This document shows positions 23,001 to 35,912 of a DNA stretch of 64,000 bases, piece by piece. Below the pieces are notes generated by a model, which had not been told where the DNA came from, searched no databases, and saw only the letters and a program-made list of their open reading frames with translations. The DNA is from Azolla pinnata (lineage: Eukaryota; Streptophyta; Polypodiopsida; Salviniales; Salviniaceae): NCBI GenBank assembly GCA_037176905.1, contig JBBBWG010013001.1, forward strand, positions 17,935-81,934, written 5' to 3'. Each line of letters opens with the position of its first letter. The stretch's first letter is position 1. The position numbers and the translations under genes were made by a program.

Positions 23001-24705
23001 GATAAAGACCGCACAAAGTTTAAAAAGCGTTGTTTTATAGCTTGACTTGTCTCAGTTGATAATACAACAGGATCAAAGGCCCTGAGTAAGAGAAATGTAT
23101 TATGATATAAACACCAGTATAGATAGCAAGCACAAAATCATGTCAATGTCCTCTTCTTACCTGCAAATTATAATTACTCCTACCCATAGAAATACAGGTC
23201 GCACATACATTCGCATGATATGATTCAACTGACTCTCTCTCCAACTCCTGTCTTCTTTCTGTTCAATATACAGTTGCTTGCCCATCAAAAGTTAGTTTTC
23301 ATTATAGTATGATGTGTAAGAGCATTTCAACAAATGAGCATACATGCAATATTGTCCGATGTATAAATCGTAATAAGGGTCCAAGACCCCATGTTGCAAA
23401 TGCCATAAGTCCAACTGCTGGAGCACACTGTCGCAATAACTGGTTCTCATGTATGATCTTCAGTAAACTGGATAAGTTCGAAAAGGAAATCTTTTCATTA
23501 TGTGATGTAAATAGAAGTTGGCAGATATTGACATCTAAAAAAAAAAGTAGACTGTGTCATTCTAAGGTCAAATGTGAGCCAACATTTAATCAAGGAGGCC
23601 AACATTACTGCTGACAGTCCTGGGATCTTCAACAACCTTAAAAATGTTTAATCTTGAATAAAAAATCCTATTGGTCAGGAAATTCGTGCTGATACGCTGA
23701 AGTAATATTCTCAATTATAAAAATGAAGAATTCAAAATACCATGTTGATAACGAAAGATACTTCTTAATGATAATCAAAGTTTCTCTGGATGGACTCAGA
23801 ATACTGCCTTCATTGAACTAATTTGAAGTAAGCATTAATATCTTTTGCACTTGCCTTGTCATAGAGCTTGTGGTCAATGTTCTCACAACATTTATGACTT
23901 CCTTGGATGGGAACGGAGTAGCTGAGGCACATGCATAACAGAAACCACCCTTACTTTGGGCTTTCCGCTTGCAATTCAAGACTGGCACACACCATCCAAT
24001 CCGTGGCATGGACTGAATTCGAAAAAAAGTCTGTCACGTCAGTAGATGAAATGAAATCTATCATAAATATTCTTAGCATATAATCATATAATATATTCCT
24101 TGCCCTCATCAGCAAGAGTGTTATGTAATATTAAAACTTCTGCCATGCATTTATTCATGTATACCATGGAGTGATATCTTTTAGGATAAATTGTGGCAAG
24201 CTGAGCTTGAGATCCCTGCACATTGCATTGCGGCTGAAAGTGTATCTGTTAGAAAATAAGATGCCCAGTTAGCAGCCTAACTAGTTCATGTAAGATCATG
24301 GATTCTTGATAAGCCAAGCATCATATTGAGCGGTGCATGTAAACAAAAGAATTACTGAACAGCTAATTACGAATAAGGATTAACCTTCAACAAGGCATTA
24401 GAGCAAAAGATTTTTTTCTGCTGACACGTAGATCTTTCAAAAAGATTCGCAAATTCATGATATTAATGAATAATCATCACAAGGAAATCATTCCACAGCT
24501 CACAATTTGCGGTATTATCCTCTAGCAAAGCACTCACCCAAGCATAGTGACATTAAAGGATGCAATATCAAAGAACCATTTCGTTTCAAGAAGAAAGAAA
24601 ATCTTCTAAATGAGAGTTAAAATCCATGCTGAGATGAAATCTGCCACTCCATACCTGGTTTAGGGATGCATCGTGGACAATGCGATGCAGCTGTAAGGAG
24701 TACAT
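20016..24705 (-). CDS. MscS-like mechanosensitive channel, plastid (MSL2/3 type)
   Basis: MSL2 and MSL3 release osmotic stress in the plastid envelope and affect plastid size and division. Fifteen exons are proposed: 24705-24655, 24245-24165, 24012-23855, 23803-23741, 23636-23609, 23427-23344, 23258-23161, 23081-22968, 22876-22816, 22629-22480, 22199-22089, 21952-21785, 21703-21590, 21497-21441 and 21083-20016; total 801 aa. From exon 6 on the match is strong: [31 protein letters not shown], the MscS pore region [20 protein letters not shown] then [14 protein letters not shown], and beta-domain blocks [40 protein letters not shown] and [16 protein letters not shown]. The 355-residue last exon is a Ser/Lys/Glu-rich tail ending with the conserved [19 protein letters not shown]. 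Exons 1-5 (transit peptide and first TM) are tentative. The intron at 23804-23854 would be only 51 bases with a GC donor. Confidence 0.9.
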
Positions 24706-26164
24706 TTTGATATCACTTTCACTCTACTGCATCTGTAATATTCAAAATGCAATCATATGAATCTATCAGTCCTTCAATTAAGGTAGTTTATACACTCTAA
24801 AGGCCTTTTCCCGATAAGTCACAAGGACAGCAAAATGTTTCTGATGGTCTCATAGACGAAAATTGATAAGCAACAGTGACAAGTCCACGCCTTCTGATGA
24901 TTTGAGAGACTGCATTTAATGTGCAACAGTGCTTCTAATATGGATACACACAAGCAACGGCAAGGCTGTGATGCAATTTGTAAAACCAATAAATGTGATG
25001 CTTAAAAACCTAGTCAACCCAACTTTACTTATCAATTCTGCTTTTTCTGCAGTTCCAACTAATTATGAATGAGGTATAATGTCTAGGCTATCTTCAGTTC
25101 TCCCTTAAGTTCAAAGTGCTATGAAAGTTCTAATTAGAGATTTTTTCACCCTTTTTGCTTCATTCAGAGATGCAATTTAAGATATTACCTCCTACTTTAA
25201 TTTAAGCAGCTGTAAGACTTCTCAATCTTCTCCATCTTTTTACAAAAATCTGGTTTTTATGAAGAAAGCCGAAGAAATGGAACATTTTTCCAACAGGGAA
25301 CTTGCAGCATAAAGTACTAATCATTCCTCTTGTAGTTTATGGCAATATCGCTGTTGTTTCTGATGAAAAATCGTCCGTATATGCTGATGACGGAGTTCTT
25401 GGAAGTTGGAATTGAAAGTGAATCTAGAAGGAAAAGGCTCTACGAGAGTTCAGCCGTTATTATCTTATTTCACATCCACAGACAAATTACTACACCTTCT
25501 GATGAGAAAGAATCCTTCAAAACTGAAATTAAATTGGATTTGCAGTACAAAACGTGAACTTGACAATAACGCAGGATAAACTCCCTCGAGAATCAGCCAG
25601 TAACCATTTATCAAATTCACAAAAAGATATTTTCATTGTTTTCAGTGAGTTCATTCACAACTCAAGAGAGCTAATTTTCCTGCGGAGTGCTCCACAATCA
25701 GCTTTCATGAAATGTTCACAAATAAGAGATCTCTACTGAAATAATACATTGGGACAGCAATCTGTGAGAATAAATACTCAAAGTTTGAGAAACGGGTAAA
25801 TTTTCCTGATAACATCTGCTTTTGGATAGGAACTAAAGATAAATGTGATAAGATCAAAAGGCCTGAAGAGAAAAGCACTATGCTTCATTGATTACCTGGT
25901 CAATGACCTCTGGTGCTTCTTACTGTTTCTTTTTTTTTCTTTCTGAGTTCCGATAGTTTCTGCTTCGTTTCTTATTTCTAACTCCCAAATTCGGAATCCG
26001 TTCTCCCTTCTATCCGATTCTCTCGCTGCCTGCTTCTTCCAACTCCTCCGAATCGAGCTTCTTTGTGCAATGTTACAGCGATCCCTTCAGCTGCGCTTCG
26101 TTCTTGCTTTCTTCAGGCACTTTGCGCTCGATCCGTTCGCAAGAAGAGAGGAGGAGCCGGCGGG
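24706..26164. other. MSL 5' flank / 5' UTR intron region
   Basis: AT-rich sequence upstream of the MSL start. It may contain a 5' UTR intron, since a CT-rich leader-like region appears only near 25900-26060. The plus-strand frames at 25339-25739 have no recognisable domain. No gene supported. Confidence 0.45.
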
Positions 26165-26460
26165 AGGAGTGAGATGAAAAGAAGAGGAAGAAGATGCCGA
26201 TGCCGATGCCGATGCCGATGCCGATGCAGCAGGAGGAGGAGGAGGAAGAAGAAGGGAAGAGGGAAACACGGTCGGATCGCTGCGTCCGAGAGGGAGAAAA
26301 CCCTAGCCAAACACGCGTGACGAAGGAAATGGATATGGATACGGATATTCTGTGTATGCTTCGTCTTTCTTCCTTCCGTTCTTTCTTCTCCCTCTTCTTC
26401 TTCCCTCTTTCTTCTTCTTCTTTCTTCTTCTTCGTCTTCCTTCTTTCTTCAATAATTTGT
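26165..26460. repeat. Cluster of short tandem repeats
   Basis: This holds (CCGATG)n near 26193-26226, GGA/GAA runs near 26229-26262, and CTT/TTC runs near 26380-26450. They give Arg-, Lys-, Ser- and Phe-rich spurious frames on both strands. The cluster probably lies at or near the MSL transcription start. Confidence 0.85.
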
Positions 26461-26544
26461 TCCCAAGAGTGCATTGCCATAGCCACAGCATATATGCATA
26501 GATTCCAGATTGGAATCTGGGTTGGATCGTGTCGATTCGTTCGG

Positions 26545-27590
26545 GAATATGTACATTTCATTCATCGATCGATAGATGTATTGGTATCTGTGTAGGGAAA
26601 TCGATAGATATATTGGGATCTGTATAGGGAAATCGATAGATATATTGGGATCTGTATAGGGAAATCGATAGATGTAGGGAGATCGATAGATTGAATGACA
26701 TACGTAGATGGGTCAAGCAATCGATCGATCAGTTGACGTACATAGAAGGGTCGATATTTCGATAGATTGGATGATGTGCACAGAAGGGTCGATCGATTCG
26801 ATAGACGGATATGCATCACGTTACAAGGAGGGATCGGTCGATCCATAGGTCGGGAGATGGATATATTAGAAGGATTTGATCGATTCGACGGGCACATATG
26901 TAGTTCAAAGAGGGATCGGTCGATCCGTAGGTCGGCAAATAGACATATTAGAAGGATTTCATTGATTCGATAGATAGATATGCAGTTCAAAGAGGGATCA
27001 GCCGATCCGTATGTCGACGGATAGATATACAGGGATTCGATCGATTCGATGGACACGTGAAGTGTGGAGAAGGATTGGTCGTTCTGTAGGTTGAAAAGAT
27101 GGATATATCGCAGGATTTGCTCGATTTGATCGACATATTGTCGCGCTCTAAAACTCGTAAACGACGATTGACTCAAAAGATAGGAATATAACGAGACTGA
27201 AAAACATGTCGGGATACATGCAAGGATGCCACTTGGCAGTTATATGTGCCCTAACAAACGATGCTTGTCGGAATATTACATCAGTATTATAAACCTATTA
27301 TATCGATACTTGGACAATAATACAAATTGTAAGACGAGCGATTTAACAACTGTCGGAATACTACGTCAGTATTATAAACCTATTATATCGATACTTGGAC
27401 AATAATACAAATCGTACGAAAGGGAGTGTCAGTTGATATTGTATTTCGTCGATACAAAGACAGATCGGTCGATCCATAGGTAGGCATATATAGATATGGA
27501 AAGATCCGATCGATTCGGCAGACATATATGCAGTAAAAAGAGGGATCAGATCCATAGGTCGGCAGATTGATATCGAAGGATTCGAACGAG
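26545..27590. repeat. GATCGAT-rich minisatellites, 32-bp and longer units
   Basis: From 26570 to about 26680 a 32-bp unit (GGGAAATCGATAGATATATT plus GGGATCTGTATA) repeats (26595, 26627, ...). From 26690 to 27140, and again at 27465-27575, a longer decayed unit of roughly 60-110 bases repeats with AGAGGGATCGGTCGATCC, ATAGGTCGG, ATATATTAGAAGGATTTGATC, GATTCGAT and ATATGCAGTTCAAAG. The minus-strand frame 26562-27176 is an artefact of this array. Confidence 0.8.
27267..27416. repeat. 85-bp tandem duplication
   Basis: GTCGGAATA at 27267 and 27352 starts two copies. Both contain CATCAGTATTATAAACCTAT or the CGTCAG variant, TATATCGATACTTGGAC and AATAATACAAAT. They differ at only a few bases over the shared 65 bases, so the duplication is recent. 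Confidence 0.9.
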
Positions 27591-27779
27591 TAAGTGGAAC
27601 ATTTCCACACCACTGTAACGTAACATTGCGATAGTGCGTGGCACGAACGAATGCGTCAAAGGGCCACAATAACACAATCTAGTCAAATGCGACGAATCGC
27701 CCAAAGGTTTTCGCCCTCGTGCTCTTCAATAGGGCACATGGTGGAAAAATCATGTGGGTTTTAATCAGTCACTTGCGTC

Positions 27780-28555
27780 GTGATTTCAATCATTTCTTTT
27801 TGAGCTCTGTCCACGATTAATCTCTTCTCCGATCATCAGCTGAAATCAGCGTGAGGAACATCGGTATTCAATTACTTTCAACCCTCTCCGCAACATCCTC
27901 TACTCCTCCAAATTTTCTCCGATCATCTGCAGTTTTCCAGCAGTCGTTTTCACTGCGATTTCGATCATTCCGTTTTGAGCTCTATCCACGATTTAATCTC
28001 TTCTCCGATCAATTGCCGGGAATCAGCGTGGGGAACATTGGTATTCAGTTACATTCAACCCTCTCCGCAACATCCTCCTCCAATTTTCTCCGATCATCCG
28101 CAATTTTGAGCTCTATCCACGATTAATCTCTTCTTCGATCATCCGCGATCTCGATCATTTCATTTTGAGTTGTATCCACGATCAATCTCTTCCTNNNNNN
28201 NNNNNNNNNNNNNNNNNNNNNNNNNNNNNNNNNNNNNNNNNNNNNNNNNNNNNNNNNNNNNNNNNNNNNNNNNNNNNNNNNNNNNNNNNNNNNNTCTCCG
28301 ATCATCCGCGATCTCGATCATTTCGTTTTGAGCTGTATCCACGATCAATCTCTTCCTTCTCCGATCATCCGCGATCTCGATCATTTCGTTTTGAGCTGTA
28401 TCCACGATCAATCTCTTCCTTCTCCGATCATCCGTGATCTCGATCATTTAGTTTTGAGCTCTATCCACGATTAATCTCTTCCTTCTCCGATCATCCGCAA
28501 TCTCGATCATTTCGTTTTGAGCTCTATCCACGATTAATCTCTTTCTTCTCCGATC
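27780..28555. repeat. 63-bp minisatellite with assembly gap
   Basis: The unit contains GATCTCGATCATTTCGTTTT, GAGCT(G/C)TATCCACGAT and TAATCTCTTCCTTCTCCGAT plus CATCCGC; copies at 28310 and 28373 set the 63-base period. Left-hand copies (27780-28130) are longer and more diverged. The array ends about 330 bases before the ABC1K9-like ATG. Confidence 0.92.
28195..28294. other. Assembly gap (100 N)
   Basis: Exactly 100 N inside the 63-bp array; the size is probably a placeholder. Confidence 0.98.
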
Positions 28556-28890
28556 GCATGCTGAAGATCTGTGTGGGGAACATTTCGGCTCGAATTTCGA
28601 GCCAGCGAAAGCCGTGAGCAAAACAGTCTGCAGATCTTTTTTTCCCCCTTTCCCCTGATCTAATACTGTGCGAATTCTCTCCTCTTGTTTTTAGCTTTTG
28701 ACTTGATTCGTTTTTCTTGATTTCTAATGCGCGTGTATTTGCAAAAGAAAGAGAACAAATTTGGTCCAGAAAAAAGAAAGGGGGAAAAAAATCGACGTTT
28801 CTGAAAACGTGGAATTCGAAAGGAAAGAAAAGACTCGTGGTCTCCGTTTTGCCTCTCATTTTTCACTCCTTCCTCGTCTTTACTGCGGGC

Positions 28891-31800
28891 ATGGCAGCAG
28901 CTTCTGCTTCCTCGATCGTCTTCCAAAGGCTCAGCTCTCCCCGCGTAAGTACCTTGCTTGATACCCTTCCCTGTGGATCATCTGTCAAGGGTTCGCATCT
29001 TGTTTCTATCTATGTATGTCTCGAAAAATCGGACATTTGATCAACAAATATCTGCACATATGCGATCTTGAGCCTACTCACGTAGGCCGATGTGCATCAA
29101 ATCTGAAAATCTAATGCATCTGTGTATATCGTACGTACATATTTTGATCAACAAATATCAGCACATATGCGATCTTGAGCATACTTACATAGGCCGATGT
29201 GTATCAAATCGGAAAATCTAATGTATCTGTGTATATCATGCGTACATATTCACATATGCATGTAATATTATGTATTCATCTGTGTGGGTCAAATTATTTT
29301 GCACTACATGGTTCTTCAGAGTGTCACTGTTTTTGGTGAGGGGCTCTGCAACCTCAAGGTCGGATGGACAGCATCTGTGAAACCTAGTTACAGATATCTT
29401 AATGTGAGAGGCCGGTCAGCATCAACTGCCACTAGCCCATCTTCATCCTCTGAGGAATTCAGTGCGAAATATAGAGAAGGTTTCTCTTTTCAGTCTATTC
29501 GTCTAACATTCTTATTGTTACTGTTCATTTTTTATTGAAATTTGATTAGGAATATTTTGTTTGTTTATTCAGTTTATTGTGTTATCCAGAAAGGCTTAAA
29601 AAATTCTCTGAGCTAGTTGAGGATGTGTTTCGCACAACAATTGACACGGGGCCACGAGGGGCGATTAGGTTTGCCCAAGGAGTTGAAGCATTTGTTACTG
29701 TTGGTGGAGAATGGGCAGTTGAACAATTGCGGGTATGCACCTACCAGAATTTGATCTGTTTTAGCGTTGATGACAGTGGCTTTTTTTCATGTTTAAGCAT
29801 ACGCTTCAGCTAGGTTGAATGTTATGCTGTGGAATGTGTAGACTCTGCAGTCAGCTGGAACGATAGGCTCAGGTGCACAATTTGGTATATTGGGTCCTCG
29901 TGAACTTCGCAAACTATTTGAGAGATTGGGTGCCACTTACATTAAACTTGGGCAGGTAAGAGCGAATATTCGAAGCTCTTTCGGATGGATTTTTGTTTTC
30001 ATCATGATCAAATGACATATTCAGACTGATTATCCTTATACCAAAATGCGTTTCAAAATCTAATTATCTTTATGGATTCAGTTTATCGCATCAACGCCAT
30101 CATTGTTTCCAGATGAGTATGTAAAAGAATTCCAGAACTGTTTGGATAAGACACCGCCTGTACCATTTGATCAAATAAAAGAGATCATCACGAAAGATTT
30201 GGGGCGACCCTTGGAGGAGGTCTATGAATATGTGGATCCCGTACCTCTTGCTTCAGCTTCTGTTGCCCAGGTACAAAGGAAAATCTGGAGTATTTACACT
30301 TTTAAACTACTTTTAATTCCATCTAAACGCCTATTAATTGTTCCTCCAATACCTTAAGTAAAACGTTTACGTGTTATACATAACTAAGGCTCAAGCATTA
30401 CAAAGAATGTTGCGGGCTCGAGATTTGGGCCCGCTGTCAGAGCTATCATTAGGACTCTGCATGAATGGTGTACATGGAGAAGAAATTCACTTCATATAAG
30501 AAATTGATATGTGTTAAGCTCATAATACCATGAATTATCTAGAGAAGGAAGCTTGAAGTAGAACAGTGAAACCTTTATATAAGAAGTGGACTGTGAAACT
30601 GAAGTAGTCGACATGACGATGATGTTAGAGAGTTGCTTGAAGAACAGTGGGTGATGGCAGAAGTAGGAATGGTAAGGACAAACCTCATGAGATGAACGTA
30701 GGAAGGATGGTGAGAGCAATGTATGAGATTGAGAGAGATGGTAGCTTATCTGCTTTATCTACTTGCTGAAACTCTAGGACACAACTTTTACTAAGCATAC
30801 AATTTCTACCACGCATCTCTTTTCAGCGATGACTTTTGATCTCTGTAGTTATGAGACGAGCTTCACAGTAAGTTAACAATGTCGAGCATACTTTTTTGTA
30901 CTAGGTACATGCAGCCCGGTTGAGAGGGACCATGAAAGAGGTGGTTATCAAAGTTTTGAAGCCAGGTGTCGGTGATGTATTAACTGCCGATTTAAACTTC
31001 CTTTATGTTGCTGCACGGGTATTGGAGTTTCTTAATCCCCAAATAAGCCGAACTTCCTTGGTAACACTATTCTCTACATCTACATTGATCTCAATTTAGT
31101 ATTTTCTGTGCTCTATTTTCCTAATAAATTATGGTAGTCTGCTATTTTATTCTAGGTTGCTATTGTCGGGGATATAAGATCTTCAATGTTGGAAGAAGTT
31201 GACTTCCAGAAAGAAGCTATCAACATTGAAGCTTTTAGACAATACCTTCAAACTGCTGGGCTTACAAATCAGGCAACAGTACCAGAGGTTTACAGACATT
31301 GCAGCACAAAAAGGGTCTTAACCATGGAAAGATTTTATGGGGTGCCGCTTACTGATTTGGATTCAATTAGATCATTAGTGGCTAGTCCAGAAGCTACTTT
31401 GATAACAGCACTGAATGTGTGGTAAAACTCTTCCCATGTTCTCTTTTCATAATTTTAGTTTATCATTGTTTACTTTGAAGAGTGCTGAAATTGCAATATC
31501 CAAGTTCCCAAATTTTCTAGCTATTTATTCAAATGACGTTGGTCAACATATCTAAGGAGCAAACATATGTGCTATACGAGGAATTTCTCTCCTGGGGGGT
31601 GGTTCAATGGAGTGTATTGAAATGACCTGAAAATTCATAGGGATCATTTCGGAAATCAAGAGAAATATTTATGTTTGTTTGGAGTTTTCTCCTACTTATT
31701 TTGGAAGGGCTCCAAATGCGACGTACATTTGTCATCTTTTCTTTCTTGTGTAACTTTTTCTTTAGTGATTGTTTAACATCTCTGTATATTTTCTCTTACA

Positions 31801-33155
31801 TGTTCAATCATCGTTCGAAGGTCACCATTTTCCTTCCCCTGCCTATTTAGATACATATTATTTTTCTGATCTTGATCGTCTGAAAATGCAGAATGCTTTG
31901 AGGTCGAGGTGAGTTTTCTACTGTGCTAACCACGTTTCTTGTGTTTAGGTTTGGTAGCCTTCTAGCCTGTGAATCCTTTCATGCTGATGTTCATGCTGGC
32001 AATCTCTTGGTTCTTCGAGATGGGCGAGTAGGATTCATTGATTTTGGTAAGGCACAGCTGTCATCTTGAGCAAAGGACTTTGGTAGCATTATCTATAATT
32101 GTGCTCGTGAAATAATTCTATAGGTATTGTCGGCCGTATTTCACCAGCAACTTGGGCAGCTATGGAAACATTTCTAACATCTATTGGAAGTGGACAATAC
32201 AATGCAATGGCCATGGCATTAGTGCAGATGGGTGCCACTGATACAAAGGTTAACATTCAACAATTCGCAGATGACCTCGAGAAGGTTTTTACAGCTGTTC
32301 AGGTGATCATATGAAAAGATTTAAATGTAATTGTTAATGTTTGAATCATGAGCAAAGGTGGGTGATCATCCTGTAATTGGTAATGAACCAACGATTATTT
32401 AATATGTATATTAGGAAAAATCTTAAAACATGTGTGCGTGATCTGTTAATGTCAAGTCCAACTTGCGTCAAACGAACTGTCACACTGTCTTGCAAAGTGT
32501 AGTGTTGATTATGCATTCGTGGAGGTTTAGATACATTCATAGCTTATAAAAAGCCTTCAAAGTATTGAGATATCAGAATAAGTTTTGATATCATTTCAAC
32601 TTATTTGTGGTGAATATCATTAACAAGCTCTTAAAGACTAGTTTTAAAATTTGAATGTTGAATAGCAGTCTGGAAACCATTAGAGAATTTTTGTTTGGTC
32701 ACAACCTTGAATCTATCAACAGAACTAATTTGCGTTGCTTATTAATATATACTATGTTTAGAACTTGGATTCGGAGATCTTGATCACTGCAGCGGGTGGA
32801 CCCCGGAGTGCCACTGTGGCAGCCACATTAGCTGTTGATGAGCAGCAGGTCAATGCTCTTTTCCTTGATGTGGTATGCTCCCTTCCTTTCTCTCTCTCTC
32901 TCTCAAAAGTAAAGATATCCATGGAGTTACTAATGAAGTTCATTTCAATTCAATCATCATTGTTCTTTTATCTGTGATATATAGATTCGTGTGAGCGAAG
33001 CATACGGTCTACGCTTCCCCAGGGAGTTTGGTCTTCTTGTCAAGCAGCTTTTATATTTCGATCGTTACACTCGCCTGCTCGCTCCTGACTTGAATGTTCT
33101 AGAAGATGAACGAATAATGATATCGAACCGCAGAGATGACTATCGCCGTTATTGA
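28891..33155 (+). CDS. ABC1K9: aarF/ABC1 atypical kinase, plastid (ABC1K9 type)
   Basis: ABC1/UbiB kinases are atypical kinases that in plastids act on plastoglobules and prenyl-lipid metabolism; this one matches the Arabidopsis At5g05200 type. Eleven exons: 28891-28944, 29320-29479, 29590-29732, 29842-29955, 30082-30270, 30905-31060, 31156-31421, 31949-32046, 32124-32302, 32762-32872 and 32985-33155. All are GT-AG, phases close, and the product is 546 aa. Exon 4 could start nine bases later at 29851 (an alternative AG). The N-terminus (MAAASASSIVFQRLSSPR) is a transit peptide. Family motifs: KLGQFIAS (KxGQ), ASASVAQVHAARLRG (Ala-rich loop), VVIKVLKPG (ATP lysine), SMLEEVDFQKEA (ExD), FHADVHAGNLLVLRDG (catalytic loop) and IDFGIVGRISP (DFG). 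The C-terminus has KQLLYFDRYTRLLAP. All kinase residues look intact. Confidence 0.95.
29033..29250. repeat. Tandem duplication in ABC1K9 intron 1
   Basis: Two copies of about 105-110 bases share TTTGATCAACAAATATC, GCACATATGCGATCTTGAGC, TAGGCCGATGTG, ATCAAATC and AAAATCTAATG(C/T)ATCTGTG. Divergence is a few percent. Confidence 0.88.
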
Positions 33156-34210
33156 GCTTGTATAGATCGACAAAGGTGAAGATGGAGATTGTATTGTATA
33201 TATATAATGAAGAAGAGTTATAATGGATGAATTAATCGATCCATTGTAATGGCTAAAAAAGAATGTAATTGTACAATCAAATTAGTATTTTCAAAGCTAT
33301 CCCTCTATTGCAGTTTATCTTTCAGGGACACCATATATGTGTAAAACACATTAAACTGAAGCAGGGTAATTTATAGCTGCAGCACAACGAGCAAACGACA
33401 CGAGTGGCGAGATTCAAATTATTTGAACTCTTGACACATATCAAGGAAGGCATTGAGAGAGCAATGTACCGAGAAATCTTCGAAAGCATGGATAGCATGT
33501 GTGTTCTTGGTCTATGTTTCTACAAAAAAAATACTGCATTATGCTTGAATTTGTATACTACAAATGGCAATTGTGGATGCCATGGCCATCTCATGAACTT
33601 CATCAATGAAATGAAGGCAGTTTAATAATAGAGATCTATTGATCTTGAACCAGCTGATTGCTCCCCTGGCCTCATCTCTTGGAGATATATGAGAACAAGT
33701 GGTGTTGTCGATTTCGATTCCTCCAAGTTCTGTTTGTAGAAGCGGTGCGGAGAAGAAAGCAGACAAACAAAAAGAAAAAAGGTGTTTTGGAATCTAGAAT
33801 TGTGACGATGAGGTGTTTGGGGATCTGACGGAAGCCACGAGGCGGCGATATCATCGGATCGCTCCAGCGACAAGGTGCATGTGTAAATCGAGGACGATTT
33901 TGCGAGGGCGTAAAATCAGCAGGATCTTGTCGATGAAGTTATCGATGCCCAAAATATAAGATGCCTCTGATCCCATGGTCTCAAAATCCCACTTGTGGGG
34001 CTTGAGATTGAGACGGAGATAGAGAGATGGGATTAAACACTCTGGTCGAGAGCTAGCGTGCTACAGTGTTAAGCAGGGACAACTATCTGCATCGATCCGT
34101 GAAAGCTAGAAAACACGATATTGGTTCCGTATCTGTTATGTGTTTGTACATCTGATGTCAGGCTCGAAGGCAGATACAGAAGCCTCTTTGATCATCTTCG
34201 GAGATCAATG
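33156..34210. other. Intergenic 3' of ABC1K9, no supported gene
   Basis: The first 150 bases are the likely ABC1K9 3' UTR, with AATAAT-like and poly-T/A signals. The rest holds short overlapping frames (33404-33625 plus; 33539-33873 minus) without domains. Confidence 0.5.
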
Positions 34211-34211
34211 C

Positions 34212-35075
34212 GTGCACATGCATGCATGCATACATACACATGCATATGCACACACACACACACATACATCTGCAATTGCAAGTAGAGACAACAGACATAT
34301 GTACACATGTATGCTTGCATACACACACATGCATAGGAATGCATGCACATACACATACATACATAGACATGCCATGGAGACAATAGAGACATATGCAACC
34401 ACCAATGCATGCATGCAGACACCCATTGCATACATAGAGAGAAGATCCCATCCATGGATACATACATGTATAGAGAGAAGAGAGAAGAGAGAAGAGATCC
34501 ACACATAAAGAGAGGAAAGAGCTGCATGCACATATATATACATACACACACATACATACATAGAGAGAAGACCTCCACCCACACATACATACACACACAC
34601 ACACATAAACACACACACACATACATACATAGCGAGAGGAACTCCACCCACACATACATACACATACACACACATAAACACACACGCACACATACATACA
34701 TAAGCACACATACATACATACATGAACACATATATACATACAACATAAACATAGACAGACATGCATACATACATACGCACACATACATGCACACACATGC
34801 ACACGCATACGTATACATACATATACATACACACATACATACATACACACACATACATACACATACATGCACACATACATACACACATGCACACACACAT
34901 ACATATACACATACACACATGCACACACACATACACACACATACATACATGCACACACGCATGCACACATACATACATACAGGCACGCATGCACACATGC
35001 ACGCACAGCGCACATGCACACATGCAGACACGCATGCACACATGCACACATGCATACATACATACATACATACAT
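34212..35075. repeat. (ACAT/ACAC)n tetranucleotide array, about 860 bp
   Basis: An imperfect array of CATA, CATG and CACA steps with three embedded related segments of GAGAGAAG(A)...CACACATACATACA (near 34455-34700). It produces 200-318 codon spurious frames on several frames of both strands. It is the second array of this kind in the window (compare 11640-12282). Confidence 0.95.
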
Positions 35076-35912
35076 AATGGAATGCAGAATTATGTAGTGA
35101 AAATGCATACACATAAAGAATGAGGCCCTATTTACAGCCCCATGTCAAATCAAATTGAAAGGAACTGGTCTTTTGGGGCCCTCTTTCCCCTTTCTCCTTT
35201 TCCCTTCTTTTTCTGTTCTCTGACCTCTGGCTATGGCTATGGCTATGGCTATGGCTGCCAGTGCAGGAAATCATTCAAGAGTCAGAGAGGATTGAAGAAA
35301 GGAAAACATGTATATATGTGTATGTATGGAGAAGAGCCCTAAATTTCAACAGACCCAAAAAGGCCAAAAGAAAACAATGAAAAATCGCCCACAAAAACAC
35401 CCCTTTCTCCCCTCCCCTACCCTACCTAAATCAGAGTAGGAAACGAGGGCCTTCCTCCTACCATGAATTCTCAGGTACATAAGAAGAGCTCCAGTAGTCC
35501 TCTGCCTCTCCCCCTCCACCGCCTCTCCCCGTGGAAACCCTAAAACAAAGAAAGAGGAAGGTTTTCTTGGAAGTCCATGCGCTTGTAGCTGGTGGAGATC
35601 CTTGTCCATATCGGATGTGATGAAGAAAAAGGGTTTTGGTTTCAGCAACCTTTGAATCTATACACCGCCCTTCACCTTCTAAATGCAAAACCCTAGGAAA
35701 GAAGCTTCTCTCAAGATCCATGCCCACGTCCATGTCCATGACTTTGATCCTCTCCTCTGTAAAGCCTGGAGACAAGCTTGAATGAAATTTAGAGACTCCT
35801 TCAGCGCTTGGGGGGAAAATCCTAAGAGAAGCACGAGTTCGTTTGCAGGGATAGAAGATGAGGTAAGAAAGGCAGCAAAGAAGACGAAGAAATAATCATA
35901 TATAGGTTCACA
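35076..35912. other. Upstream region of the XB3-type gene
   Basis: This holds a (GGCTAT)n run of four to five copies near 35229-35256 and a pyrimidine-rich stretch at 35400-35530. The minus frames over 35346-35948 are antisense to the probable promoter and 5' UTR and have no recognisable domain. Confidence 0.5.

Noticed and set aside
26562-27176. 204-codon minus-strand frame
   Set aside because: It follows the GATCGAT minisatellite in phase; residues repeat with the DNA unit and match no family.
34140-35123. Frames up to 318 codons, Cys/Met/Val-rich
   Set aside because: Same cause: a tetranucleotide array with no family features and simultaneous open frames on both strands.
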